Source: Nitrospirota bacterium
GTDB taxonomy: Bacteria; Nitrospirota; Thermodesulfovibrionia; Thermodesulfovibrionales; JdFR-85
DNA: 17,518 nt
Direction of reading: 5' to 3'
Assembly: GCA_003232715.1 (NCBI GenBank)
Contig: QIJG01000142.1
Location: 1 to 17,518, forward strand
The notes under the pieces: generated by a model
What the model was told of the DNA's origin: nothing
Seen by the model: only the letters and a program-made list of their open reading frames with translations
Database searches by the model: none
Program-made: the position numbers and the translations under genes
Part shown: positions 1-6,045 of the stretch, one piece after another
How the letters are laid out: each line of letters begins with the position of its first letter
How positions within the stretch are numbered: the stretch's first letter is position 1

Positions 1-318
1 TTCAATAATATGGGCCTTGCCTTTTATGATAACGCTCCTGTAAAGATATCCAGCCTCGCAGGGTTGATTCTTTGCCTTTACATAGGCTAATAGCTGATCC
101 ACTTCAAAGCAGACCCGGCTGTCCCTCTTTATGTCATCAATCTTTTCTCCCTCTTTTGCACTATGAAAATACAGCTTTCCATCGTGATATACAAAGTTGA
201 GCGGCTTGACCATTGGATAGCCGTCTTTGCTGATAGTCCCAAGCCTGCCGGCATGGCAGGAATTCAGTAGTTCAATAATAATGTCTCTGTTCTGTATCTC
301 TTTTTTACTCTTACGCAT
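1..318 (-). CDS. Pyridoxamine 5'-phosphate oxidase family protein (3' end outside window)
   Basis: Reading the minus strand from ATG at 318-316 gives 106 uninterrupted codons that run off the window edge. The start is MRKSKKEIQNRDIIIELLNS, followed by a stretch of the type CHAGRLGTISKDGYPMVKPL and then NFVYHDGKLYFHSAKEGEK. This order (a Cys/His-containing first strand, the 'dGyPhv.PlnFvy' strand, the 'lyFHsa.eGrK' strand, then 'VCFEVD') is the FMN-binding split-barrel pattern of the PNPOx-like/NimA-like family. Members bind flavin and act as reductases, or simply as flavin or haem binders; the substrate here cannot be told. A good ribosome site (AGGAG) lies 7 bases upstream of the ATG. The C-terminal part is missing because the window ends. 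The family assignment is fairly firm, the exact function unknown. Confidence 0.85.
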   Translation of the reverse strand, partial: MRKSKKEIQNRDIIIELLNSCHAGRLGTISKDGYPMVKPLNFVYHDGKLYFHSAKEGEKIDDIKRDSRVCFEVDQLLAYVKAKNQPCEAGYLYRSVIIKGKAHIIE

Positions 319-404
319 AATGTCTCCTTTCCTGGTCTGAGAGAGTCAACAAGTGATGTTACTGTCTAACAACCATTAACTACCGGATTTTGATTTTATA
401 AAAT

Positions 405-449
405 ATCTCTATAATAAAAAAGGCCACGGAAATAAATGCCGTGGCCTTT
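405..449 (-). terminator. Intrinsic terminator, possibly bidirectional
   Basis: GGCCACGG (422-429) pairs with CCGTGGCC (439-446), and the stem extends with A-T pairs on both sides. On the minus strand it is followed at once by a run of six T; on the plus strand by TTTGAGTTTTTTT. The minus direction has the cleaner U-tract and would end a transcript coming from about 565. No plus-strand gene lies upstream. Confidence 0.6.
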
Positions 450-478
450 GAGTTTTTTTAGATTTAACCTGCTACCAA

Positions 479-565
479 CTAATAAAAACCCACTTCAGCC
501 ATGGCATCTATATGCCATGCTGCCTTAAGAAGTCGTTTTGTTAATATTAGATTTTTGTTATACAT
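479..565 (-). CDS. Possible 28-residue leaderless small ORF or small RNA
   Basis: The minus strand from ATG 565-563 encodes 28 residues starting MYNKNLILTKRLLKAAWHID and ending in AMAEVGFY before a TAG at 481-479. After that TAG four more codons (LVAG) precede a TAA, so a slightly longer ancestral protein broken by a nonsense change is possible. A promoter-like TTGACA at 601-596 is followed 18 bases later by TATTCT at 577-572. That would place the transcription start at about the ATG itself, giving a leaderless message; no Shine-Dalgarno is present. A strong terminator lies 30-70 bases past the stop. The transcript contains the hairpin ATGGCAT-ATAG-ATGCCAT near codons 16-22, so a non-coding RNA is an equal alternative. 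I recognise no family. Confidence 0.3.
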   Translation of the reverse strand: MYNKNLILTKRLLKAAWHIDAMAEVGFY

Positions 566-571
566 GCATTA

Positions 572-601
572 AGAATAAAATAGGTTAGTTTTCAATGTCA
601 A
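572..601 (-). promoter_or_regulatory. Sigma70-like promoter for the short minus-strand unit
   Basis: A perfect -35 hexamer, TTGACA (601-596), lies 18 bases from TATTCT (577-572), which matches four of six bases of the -10 consensus. The predicted start of transcription is about 565, and the transcript would end at the 405-449 terminator, roughly 150 nucleotides long. Confidence 0.4.
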
Positions 602-656
602 GAAAAAAATCGGGATACGGCAATAAAAGGTTCAATCGCAGGTAGGGGACTATAGG

Positions 657-866
657 ATGTCCCTGAAGTTCGTTAAACAAGATGAATATGGGATATTTGT
701 AGCCGAGGGCCTTTCTCTCCCTGGTTGTATTTCTCAAGGAGAAACACGTGCAGAAGCATTAAAGAATATTCAAGAGGCTATTGAAGTGTATATTGAAAGT
801 CTGAAAGAACACAATGAACCTATTCCTCCGTCTATAGATGAAAAAATTGTAGAGGTAGTGGTGTGA
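657..866 (+). CDS. hicB: HicB-type antitoxin, short form
   Basis: The 69-residue product carries the HicB N-terminal pattern: a short beta-hairpin with FVAEGLSLPGCISQGET, then the helix RAEALKNIQEAIEVYIESL. This is the partial RNase-H-like fold by which HicB antitoxins bind and neutralise HicA mRNA interferases. There is no C-terminal DNA-binding domain, as is common in the short forms. The N-terminus is a few residues shorter than usual, and upstream codons back to the TAA at 624-626 contain no better start. The ribosome site is weak. Its stop overlaps where a hicA start would be (GTGTGA), but the hicA that follows is only a stub, so this antitoxin is probably an orphan, perhaps free to drift. 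The family call is solid; whether it is still expressed is unknown. Confidence 0.85.
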   Translation: MSLKFVKQDEYGIFVAEGLSLPGCISQGETRAEALKNIQEAIEVYIESLKEHNEPIPPSIDEKIVEVVV

Positions 867-945
867 GCTACTTCTACAAATATCAGGTCGTGAGGTAGTG
901 TCAGCTTTGTCAAAGATCGGTTATGAAAGAAACAGGCAAATATGA
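861..945 (+). pseudogene. hicA toxin remnant
   Basis: Directly after hicB, codons from 868 to 942 read LLLQISGREVVSALSKIGYE followed by RNRQI and a stop. HicA proteins typically begin with a short strand, then 'SGrEVvkaLskiGYevvRQkGSHi'. The match is clear, but the reading frame lacks an ATG or GTG: the GTG at 863-865 is two bases out of frame with the rest. The product also stops exactly before the double-stranded-RNA-binding-like core GSH with its catalytic histidine. The gene therefore has both a start-proximal frameshift and a truncation and cannot make toxin. It is the natural partner of the upstream hicB. Confidence 0.7.
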
Positions 946-992
946 AATTAAGATTGTATGTTACAATTTAGTAAAGGCTATTTATGGAGGAC

Positions 993-1182
993 ATGATGGG
1001 AAAAGCGCAATATTTGGTTGATGAAAGCGGTTAAAAAACTGCCGTTGTATTGCCATTAGAAGAACTATGAGGAACTTATAGAAGACATCCATGATTTAGC
1101 TGCTATTGCTGAGCGTAAAGATGAAGCAACAACCAGTTTTGATGAGCTAAAGAAACGATTGGAAGCAGATGGCCTCTTATGA
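993..1182 (+). pseudogene. Broken antitoxin gene of a RelE/ParE-type module
   Basis: A good ribosome site (GGAGG at 986-990) precedes ATG ATG and an opening MMGKAQYLVDESG, which is interrupted by TAA at 1032-1034 where a lysine codon is expected. Reading on gives KTAVVLPLEEL, then one extra base near 1067, after which EELIEDIHDLAAIAERKDEA and SFDELKKRLEADGLL run to a TGA at 1180-1182. The pattern 'DE.GkktaVilpleEyEeLlEDlhDLa..aeRkdE' is that of small Phd/RelB-like antitoxins that sit before RelE toxins. One nonsense and one frameshift change make it inactive. It overlaps the toxin start by 14 bases, the usual coupled arrangement. Confidence 0.65.
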
Positions 1183-1429
1183 AATTCGATGGAAACATTC
1201 AACTGAAAAAGATTTAAGAGGAATTGATAGACAATTCATATCTCGAATTCTCAAAGCTATTGACGCTCTGTCTGACGAACCTTTTCCATCACAACACCGT
1301 AAACTTCACGGCTCTGAATCAAGCTACCGCATACGTATTTGGAGACCATCGCGTAATTTATCAAGTTGACTTAGAAAACAAGATTATTATCATATTCGGC
1401 ACAGAAAAGACATTTATCGTAAGCAGTAA
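1169..1429 (+). pseudogene. Frameshifted RelE/ParE-family toxin
   Basis: The gene starts at ATG 1169 as MASYEIRWKHSTEKDLRGID and continues with KLHGSESSYRIRI, the classic RelE 'rkL.gs...yRiRvGdyRviY' approach. The frame then slips by one base near 1342: the expected GDHRVIYQVDLENKIIII is found in the next frame. It slips back near 1397 to finish with RHRKDIYRKQ and TAA at 1427-1429, the typical 'igHRkdiYr' tail. In the original frame a TGA at 1367-1369 ends the product after 66 residues, before the C-terminal catalytic part. The full length (about 87 codons) matches the family. The two slips look like a one-base gain and a one-base loss. Together with the broken antitoxin this is a dead module. 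Confidence 0.75.
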
Positions 1430-1586
1430 AAAAAGAGCAGACAACAAAGCATTGGTCTCGAATGCAAGCCAGTGGTATTGATTTGGCTGGCAGTATTTTA
1501 CAACGTTCAAATCGACCTGTTGCATGTTTTTATCCTCAAGGGTTTGCATCGAACAATTCTGCATTATAAGCGATCAATAAAATGAT

Positions 1587-1715
1587 TTAAATGGATCTTA
1601 AATTGTTGATCTCCTTTACAATATGCCGGGGTAACTGTTCCCGCACTTCAGGGTGCATACTGCCCATAGTTCCAAATTCGATTCTGGAAGGCCTTACTAT
1701 TAATGCTTGACTAAT
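1587..1715 (-). pseudogene. Unidentified minus-strand coding remnant
   Basis: A stretch of 42 open codons on the minus strand ends at TAA 1589-1587 and contains SRIEFGTMGSMHPEVREQLP followed by RHIVKEINNLRSI. Its amino-acid texture (a proline-bounded amphipathic end) looks like the C-terminus of a real protein, but no ribosome site or full-length start exists. A TAA at 1718-1716 closes the frame upstream. I do not recognise the family. It fills most of the 313-base gap between the toxin remnant and bamD; nothing else is evident in that gap. Confidence 0.3.
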
Positions 1716-1742
1716 TTACCTTGATAAGGATTTAATAATGCA

Positions 1743-2504
1743 ATGAAACAATTATTCTTTTCCTTGGTTTTATTTGTATCAACGGTCTCCTTTCTGCTGG
1801 TTTCCTGTACGGGGGAAAAAGCGGTCAGGCATGCGGTGTTTGACCCTAAAGCCGTTCTTCAGCAGGCCAGCAAGTTAATTAAAAAAGATGAATATGAAGA
1901 GGCAAGGAAGCTCCTCTTTGAAGTAAAAAACCGGGATCTCTCAAAAAAATACGCCCCTCTGGCACAACTGAAGATTGCAGAATCCTTTGTATTGGAGGGA
2001 CAACCTAAACTTGCAGTTGAGGAGTACAGGAGATTCCTGCAGCTTTATCCTGACCATCCCCGTGCACCTTATGCTCAGTATCAGATTGCCCTTGTGCATT
2101 TCAAGCAGATTGAAGGGCCTGAAAGAGGTGCCGGAGGTGCAAGGAAGGCACTGGAGGAATTTCAGAAACTGCTCAGGCTTTATCCAAGGAACCCTTACAG
2201 GGAGGTCGTAGAACTCAAGATAAATAAATGCCGGAATCTCATAGCTGAATATGAGTTCCTTGTCGGTAAGTTTTATTACAAAAAGGCGGCTTATAACGCT
2301 GCCATAGGAAGGTTTCTCGGCCTGTTAAGGGAGTTTCCCGATTATAAAAAAACCCCTGAAGTCCTTTATCTTACCGGAATCTCATACAGAGAGCTGAACC
2401 GGACAGATGAGTCACTGCAGTACCTCAATAAACTGACTAAAGGTTTTCCTGAGAGTGAATTCACTAAAAAAGCAGAAAAGGTTATGCCTGCAACCACACA
2501 GTGA
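1743..2504 (+). CDS. bamD: Outer membrane assembly lipoprotein, BamD/YfiO type
   Basis: The 253-residue product begins with a lipoprotein signal: MKQLFFSL, a hydrophobic stretch, then the lipobox LLVSC with Cys22 as the predicted lipidated residue. The rest is a series of TPR-like helical hairpins: residues 35-70 (the segment containing DEYEEARKLLFEV), 73-110 (AEEYRRFLQLYP-like repeat), 135-160 and 172-245. Repeated 'A...y..fl..yP.hp....a.y..g' spacing is the BamD pattern. BamD is the essential lipoprotein partner of BamA in folding outer-membrane beta-barrels, so a diderm cell is implied. Length matches the family (about 240-260). ATG 1743 is chosen because an ATG five bases upstream reads ATG CAA TGA. 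AAGGA at 1726-1730 is a slightly distant ribosome site. The stop overlaps the next gene by four bases, suggesting translational coupling. Confidence 0.88.
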   Translation: MKQLFFSLVLFVSTVSFLLVSCTGEKAVRHAVFDPKAVLQQASKLIKKDEYEEARKLLFEVKNRDLSKKYAPLAQLKIAESFVLEGQPKLAVEEYRRFLQLYPDHPRAPYAQYQIALVHFKQIEGPERGAGGARKALEEFQKLLRLYPRNPYREVVELKINKCRNLIAEYEFLVGKFYYKKAAYNAAIGRFLGLLREFPDYKKTPEVLYLTGISYRELNRTDESLQYLNKLTKGFPESEFTKKAEKVMPATTQ

Positions 2505-3130
2505 GATACTATCCTGTATTTTTAAATCTTGAAGGCAAAAAGTGCATTGTAATCGGCGGTGGGAAGGTAGCCGAAAGAAAGGTGTTCGCCCTCCTTAATG
2601 CCGATGCCTCAGTGACTGTTGTCAGTCCGGAACTTACAGAGAGGCTTGCCGGACTAAAAAGAGCGGGACAAATAGAACATACACAGAGGAGATATCAGGA
2701 TGGTGACCTGAAAGGGGCATTTATAGTTATCGCTGCTACATATGATATGGATGTAAACCGTAAGGTCTCGGGGGATGCAGGGAATATTCCGGTAAATGTA
2801 GTGGATGTCCCGGCGCTTTGCACTTTTACTGTACCTTCTGTTATAAAAAGAGGGAAACTTACCATCGCAGTTTCGACATCCGGTGCAAGCCCTGCCCTGT
2901 CAAGAAGCATCAGGGAGGAACTCGAAGACCTCTACACAGAAGAAGTAGGCGGGCTTCTTCAACACCTTGCAAGAATAAGGAGGACCTTAACGGAGTCAGA
3001 GATTCCGCTTGAGAAAAGGGCTGATATCCTCAAAAGTCTCGGCAGCAGGGAAGTCTTGCAGATCCTCAGGGCGGAAGGCCCCCAAGGGGCATTAAGGCAT
3101 ATTCAGGCTATGCTCGATCACTCAGGCTGA
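2501..3130 (+). CDS. Precorrin-2 dehydrogenase / sirohydrochlorin ferrochelatase
   Basis: The 209-residue product matches the CysG N-terminal/Met8p/SirC group. It shows the NAD-binding Rossmann turn GGGKVAERK (residues 19-27), the 'FIVIAAT' strand (74-80), the segment NVVDVPALCTFTVPSV (99-114) with the conserved Asp near 102 used in dehydrogenation and iron insertion, and AVSTSGASPALSR (123-135). These enzymes oxidise precorrin-2 to sirohydrochlorin, and some insert Fe to give siroheme for sulfite or nitrite reductases; sirohydrochlorin also feeds cobalamin synthesis. The protein lacks the CysG methyltransferase half, so the methylase must be encoded elsewhere. Translation starts at GTG within the GTGA overlap with bamD. 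Bifunctional versus dehydrogenase-only activity cannot be decided here. Confidence 0.88.
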   Translation: MRYYPVFLNLEGKKCIVIGGGKVAERKVFALLNADASVTVVSPELTERLAGLKRAGQIEHTQRRYQDGDLKGAFIVIAATYDMDVNRKVSGDAGNIPVNVVDVPALCTFTVPSVIKRGKLTIAVSTSGASPALSRSIREELEDLYTEEVGGLLQHLARIRRTLTESEIPLEKRADILKSLGSREVLQILRAEGPQGALRHIQAMLDHSG

Positions 3131-3237
3131 AGTCTCTTGTCAAGTTTGTAATCTTGCAGGCTGACGATGAAAACAAGAGCAAACAATTTTTGGTTATGAT
3201 TCTTGTGACATGAATCGGCAGTTATAGTGAAAAGTGA

Positions 3238-3262
3238 GGGGGATGGAAGAAGTCCATCCCCC
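3238..3262 (-). terminator. Terminator hairpin downstream of the HU gene
   Basis: GGGGGATGGA (3238-3247) and TCCATCCCCC (3253-3262) form a perfect 10-bp stem with a 5-base loop, 15 bases beyond the HU stop codon. On the minus strand it is followed by TCACTTTTCAC, a rather poor U-tract, so termination may be partial. Confidence 0.6.
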
Positions 3263-3277
3263 GGGACAAAAAATGAG

Positions 3278-3550
3278 TTATTTGATTGCATCCTTCAAGC
3301 CTTTACCTGGTATGAATTTCGGAACCTTGGCAGCGGCTATCTTAATCGCTTCGCCTGTTCGCGGGTTACGACCCTTTCTGGCCTTTCTCTTGGTAACCGA
3401 GAACGTACCAAAACCAACAAGAGTTACCTTCTGATTCTTCTTTAGAGACTTCCTGATGTTACCCAGAACAGCATCCAGTGCCTTACCGGCATCTGCCTTG
3501 CTCAACCCGGAATCTGAAGCAACCTTGTCAATGAGATCAGACTTTGTCAT
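3278..3550 (-). CDS. HU-family histone-like DNA-binding protein
   Basis: This 90-residue protein has the full HU/IHF fold. An N-terminal helical part starts MTKSDLIDKVASDSGLSKAD, followed by the KVTLVGFGTF strand at residues 41-50 and the DNA-contacting arm KARKGRNPRTGEAIKI, which contains the family signature GRNPRTGE at about 61-68. The protein ends with FIPGKGLKDAIK. HU dimers bend and wrap DNA non-specifically and influence replication, repair and transcription. The length is exactly that expected. A strong ribosome site (GGAGG) sits 8 bases before the ATG at 3550-3548. It is a single-gene unit with its own terminator, convergent with the bamD-siroheme operon. HU versus IHF subunit is not decided by sequence alone; the arm is more HU-like. 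Confidence 0.95.
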   Translation of the reverse strand: MTKSDLIDKVASDSGLSKADAGKALDAVLGNIRKSLKKNQKVTLVGFGTFSVTKRKARKGRNPRTGEAIKIAAAKVPKFIPGKGLKDAIK

Positions 3551-3583
3551 TTAATCTTCCTCCCCCCTTTCTTTTAAGATATT

Positions 3584-3710
3584 GAGGTTCTTGCAAAAGT
3601 CTTCTATTTGTCACCCTGAACTTGTTTCAGGGTCTCTTAACTTATTGTTTTTATTAGATTCTGAAACAAGTTCAGAATGTGCTATGTTTTCAGACTTTTG
3701 CAAGAGGCTC
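3584..3710. mobile_element. 127-bp MITE-like inverted repeat with 5-bp direct repeats
   Basis: The left end (3584-3602, GAGGTTCTTGCAAAAGTCT) and right end (3692-3710) are inverted copies matching at 17 of 19 positions. Inside, CCCTGAACTTGTTTCAGGG (about 3614-3632) and ATTCTGAAACAAGTTCAGAAT (about 3658-3678) are each hairpins, and they are also complementary to each other, so the whole element folds back on itself. ATATT occurs immediately outside both ends (3579-3583 and 3711-3715), as expected for a target-site duplication. There is no coding capacity. It looks like a non-autonomous miniature transposable element inserted upstream of the HU gene. Confidence 0.65.
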
Positions 3711-3837
3711 ATATTGTTTTGATTTTAATAAACCATTTGAGGTCTGAATGGCCTGCATCCAACCTCTTTGATAAAACTTCCATAGTGAATGCCTTACTTG
3801 TTATATCTTCTTAATCACGGAACTTCTGGGGTTCAGA

Positions 3838-3876
3838 CAAAAAAGACCCGTTGTGCCGGGAGCCCGGGGTTTTTTG
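3838..3876 (-). terminator. Bidirectional terminator-like hairpin
   Basis: AAAAAGACCC and GGGTTTTTT pair around a GC-rich interior that contains CCGG-GAGC-CCGG. Each strand carries a run of T on its 3' side (TTTTTTGTTTT on plus, TCTTTTTTGTC on minus). The only gene it could serve is the minus-strand hypothetical at 4153-4548, about 280 bases upstream of it in that direction. Confidence 0.45.
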
Positions 3877-3961
3877 TTTTCAGTGGGTTTTACGATCTTT
3901 TAAGGTTCTTGAATAACAGTAGCAAGAAAAAATTTTTTTGTCAAGAGAAAAATTAAGTTGA

Positions 3962-4140
3962 GCTCGTAGTTGGAAACTACGCCCGAAGATGGCATGTAGA
4001 AAACGGCATAACCGAGCAGTTCCATAAACCGCAAACGGCAGGCACCGTTGTAACGGATATCAGAATAGCTATTACCGCTACATCCCTGATTGCGGACCCT
4101 CATCAGGTCAGCAACTATATTATAACCACATTATAACCAC
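3962..4140. repeat. Structured intergenic stretch with palindrome and tandem 11-mers
   Basis: CGTAGTT-GGA-AACTACG (3965-3981) is a perfect 7-bp palindrome. GCTCG at 3962-3966 can alternatively pair with CGAGC at 4013-4017. Further on, ATTATAACCAC is repeated twice in tandem (4119-4129, 4130-4140). A minus-strand open frame of 67 codons spans 3900-4103, but its composition and lack of a ribosome site argue against it being a gene. The texture resembles decayed REP-type intergenic repeats; no homologous copy is seen in this window. Confidence 0.35.
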
Positions 4141-4152
4141 TGTCAGACAGAT

Positions 4153-4548
4153 TCAGCAACATATAGCATCCCACGTTGTCCAATAGTGAGCCCCACCCCC
4201 TTCTTCCGTAGCAACAATACCTACTATAGCAGTGCAGTTTGATTTGCAACCGATATTCGGTTTACTGCCAGGCTTCGGAGTGAGAATTTGTTCTTCAAAT
4301 TCATGTCCTGAAGCCCTGACCGTTACTTTAAATATCCCTGACAGGCTAGGTGTCTGCAGAATTTCCTCAGGATTATCAGAATCTATAGTTCCCGACCAAT
4401 TACCATCGGCTTGTTCAAACCTGACCTCCCATTTGGTAACATACTTTGAAGTCTCATGTTGTGGTGATACATATGCCCAAAACTGTGCACCATTACCCGA
4501 TTCTACTTTGTTTTTCATTGCTTCTGCGTTATCCGGAAATTTACACAT
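4153..4548 (-). CDS. Hypothetical protein with C-terminal Cys motifs
   Basis: The product is 131 residues and begins MCKFPDNAEAMKNKVESGNG. An in-frame ATG five codons upstream exists, but the start at 4548 is preferred because a GAGG(GGG) ribosome site lies about 9 bases before it. The middle (about 28-90) alternates strand-like segments such as KYVTKWEVRFEQADGNW and GIFKVTVRASGHEFEEQ, suggesting an all-beta domain, perhaps immunoglobulin-like. The end is distinctive: IGCKSNCTAIVGIVATEEGG, then AHYWTTWDAICC. There is no signal peptide or membrane segment, so it is probably cytoplasmic. The terminal Cys residues could bind metal or form disulfides. I do not recognise a family. It stands alone, upstream of a possible terminator at 3838-3876. 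Gene reality is fairly likely because of the ribosome site and composition. Confidence 0.6.
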   Translation of the reverse strand: MCKFPDNAEAMKNKVESGNGAQFWAYVSPQHETSKYVTKWEVRFEQADGNWSGTIDSDNPEEILQTPSLSGIFKVTVRASGHEFEEQILTPKPGSKPNIGCKSNCTAIVGIVATEEGGGAHYWTTWDAICC

Positions 4549-4761
4549 TTTACCCCCCCTCATGGTTTCAGGTTTGAAAATTTACCGGGGGTCCCCCCCC
4601 TCTTTGTTTAACCTGCAGGACTGCAAATCGCTTAAATCAAATTACTTAGCCCACCCACCCCCTTCTTTTTTATCCCCAAGAGTTACCGCTATTACCCATC
4701 AATATGATTATGGCAATACAATAACCCCTTCCGGAGTTTTTTCCATATACTAAACGCAAAA

Positions 4762-4884
4762 TTGATTGACAACTACTTGGGTATCTTGAAATATTATACT
4801 GAAGCAGAACAATATATGGATGGTAAAATTACCTTTACAACTACAGGGTTTTGGGGGGATGTGAAAGCTGGCAATAATAAGTGA
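4762..4884 (+). pseudogene. Orphan coding fragment, end of an unknown protein
   Basis: The plus strand reads LIDNYLGILKYYTEAEQYMD followed by GKITFTTTGFWGDVKAGNNK and TGA at 4882-4884. The amino-acid order looks like genuine protein (an amphipathic helix, then strands), but there is no ribosome site, and a TGA closes the frame about 60 bases upstream. The only starts are TTG 4762 and ATG 4816. It is most simply the C-terminal remnant of a lost gene. The rest of the 4549-4760 gap is C- and T-rich and contains GGGGG-T-CCCCC near 4586-4597; I see no gene in it. Confidence 0.35.
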
Positions 4885-4901
4885 TGTGGTAAGGACAGAG
4901 A

Positions 4902-4936
4902 GGCTGGAGTCAGGATTGACCCCGGAGGGGCCAGCC
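4902..4936 (+). promoter_or_regulatory. Predicted three-way-junction fold in the cbiB leader
   Basis: GGCTGG (4902-4907) pairs with CCAGCC (4931-4936). Within it GTCA-GGAT-TGAC (4909-4920) and CCC-GGA-GGG (around 4921-4929) form two small stems. The element lies 84 bases before the cbiB start. It superficially recalls a B12-box (GTCAGGA), but the upstream conserved parts of a cobalamin riboswitch are absent, so I do not call a riboswitch. Confidence 0.25.
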
Positions 4937-5019
4937 CTGAAATGAGAAAGAATCATCTGTATTGGACTAAAATACAGGGGTTAAATTTATATTACACATT
5001 ACCGGGGTTGAGATAGAAA

Positions 5020-6039
5020 ATGATTTTTAGTGGAGTGCCTGCACAGCTTGTCTTGGCCTTTTTAGTGGATTCGCTCATTGGTGATCCCCGATGGATTCCA
5101 CACCCCATAAGGTGTATCGGAGAGTTCATATCCTGGCTTGAGGGCCGGGCAAGAAGGTTTTACCACAACCCTGTGGCTGAAAAAGTCTCGGGGGGAGTGG
5201 TTGTTGCGGTTGTGATTGGGATAACCTATCTTATAACGTATCTCTTTACTGAAGCAGTATCCTCTGTGTTTCGGGACATCTCGATATTAAATATTATCTC
5301 TTTAAATGATATCGTCATTGCATTGGCCGGTTCCCTGACCATTGCACTCAGGGGGCTGAGGGAATCTGCGGGGGATGTGCTTTCTGAGCTTAAACGGTCT
5401 GACCTTGATTCTGCGAAGGAGCAACTTGGACATATCGTCGGCAGGGATACGCAGGGACTGAATGAGGAGGGGGTCTTGAGGGCAACCATTGAGACGCTCT
5501 CCGAAAATGTCTCAGACGGGGTAATTGCACCAATGTTTTACTTTGCAATCGGCGGCCTTCCGCTTGCCATGACATACAAGGCAATAAACACACTGGACTC
5601 GATGCTTGGCTACAGGAATGAGAGATACATCAATTTCGGATATGTAGCTGCAAGGCTTGATGACATTGCCAATTACATTCCTGCAAGGCTCACAGCCTGG
5701 GCTATTATATTCTCTGCAGCCGTACTGTCACCTGTCAGGTCAGGTAAAGTGAGCCCTCTAAGGGCGGTAAGGGTGATGCTGCGCGATGGAAGGAAGCACT
5801 CAAGCCCAAATGCAGGTCTGCCAGAGGCGGCAATGGCAGGGGCACTTGGGATACAGCTTGGCGGGCCTATTTCTTACGGAGGAGTTGTTAGTGAAAAACC
5901 CTTCATTGGAGAAGGTGAGTGGGAGATTGAACTTGAGGATGTGGCAATGGCAGGCAGGATTATAGAGGCTGCAGGAGGCATTGGGATGATTTTGTGCGTG
6001 ATGCTTTCTATTGCGATACACAGAATTTTAATTATATAA
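5020..6039 (+). CDS. cbiB: Adenosylcobinamide-phosphate synthase CbiB/CobD
   Basis: CbiB is an inner-membrane enzyme that joins the aminopropanol(-phosphate) arm to adenosylcobyric acid in cobalamin synthesis. The 339-residue product has the family's hallmarks: GDPRWIPHPI at 21-30, hydrophobic segments at about 57-80, 95-112 and 165-185, GRDT at 141-144, ETLSENVSDG at 158-167, TLDSMLGYRNE at 191-201, and a final membrane segment that ends the protein at ILII. Length is slightly over the usual 310-330. The start ATG at 5020 has only a weak ribosome site (GGGGTTGAG). It is a lone gene here: no other cob/cbi genes flank it. Expression may be regulated by its 100-base leader, which contains the fold at 4902-4936. 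Confidence in the function is high. Confidence 0.94.
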   Translation: MIFSGVPAQLVLAFLVDSLIGDPRWIPHPIRCIGEFISWLEGRARRFYHNPVAEKVSGGVVVAVVIGITYLITYLFTEAVSSVFRDISILNIISLNDIVIALAGSLTIALRGLRESAGDVLSELKRSDLDSAKEQLGHIVGRDTQGLNEEGVLRATIETLSENVSDGVIAPMFYFAIGGLPLAMTYKAINTLDSMLGYRNERYINFGYVAARLDDIANYIPARLTAWAIIFSAAVLSPVRSGKVSPLRAVRVMLRDGRKHSSPNAGLPEAAMAGALGIQLGGPISYGGVVSEKPFIGEGEWEIELEDVAMAGRIIEAAGGIGMILCVMLSIAIHRILII

Positions 6040-6045
6040 TACCGA

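Noticed and set aside
3584..3710. CRISPR-like or tandem repeat reading of the palindromic region
   Set aside because: The repeats are inverted, not direct, there are no regularly spaced units and no cas genes are nearby.
3900..4103. 67-codon minus-strand open frame
   Set aside because: No ribosome site, odd composition and overlap with a palindrome and structured repeats; it does not resemble a protein I know.
4232..4753. 173-codon plus-strand open frame
   Set aside because: It is largely the antisense shadow of the better-supported minus-strand gene at 4153-4548, has no ribosome site, and its residues do not look structured.
4861..4940. Cobalamin riboswitch upstream of cbiB
   Set aside because: Only a GTCAGGA-like piece of the B12 box is present; the conserved upstream core segments and the kissing-loop stem cannot be found.
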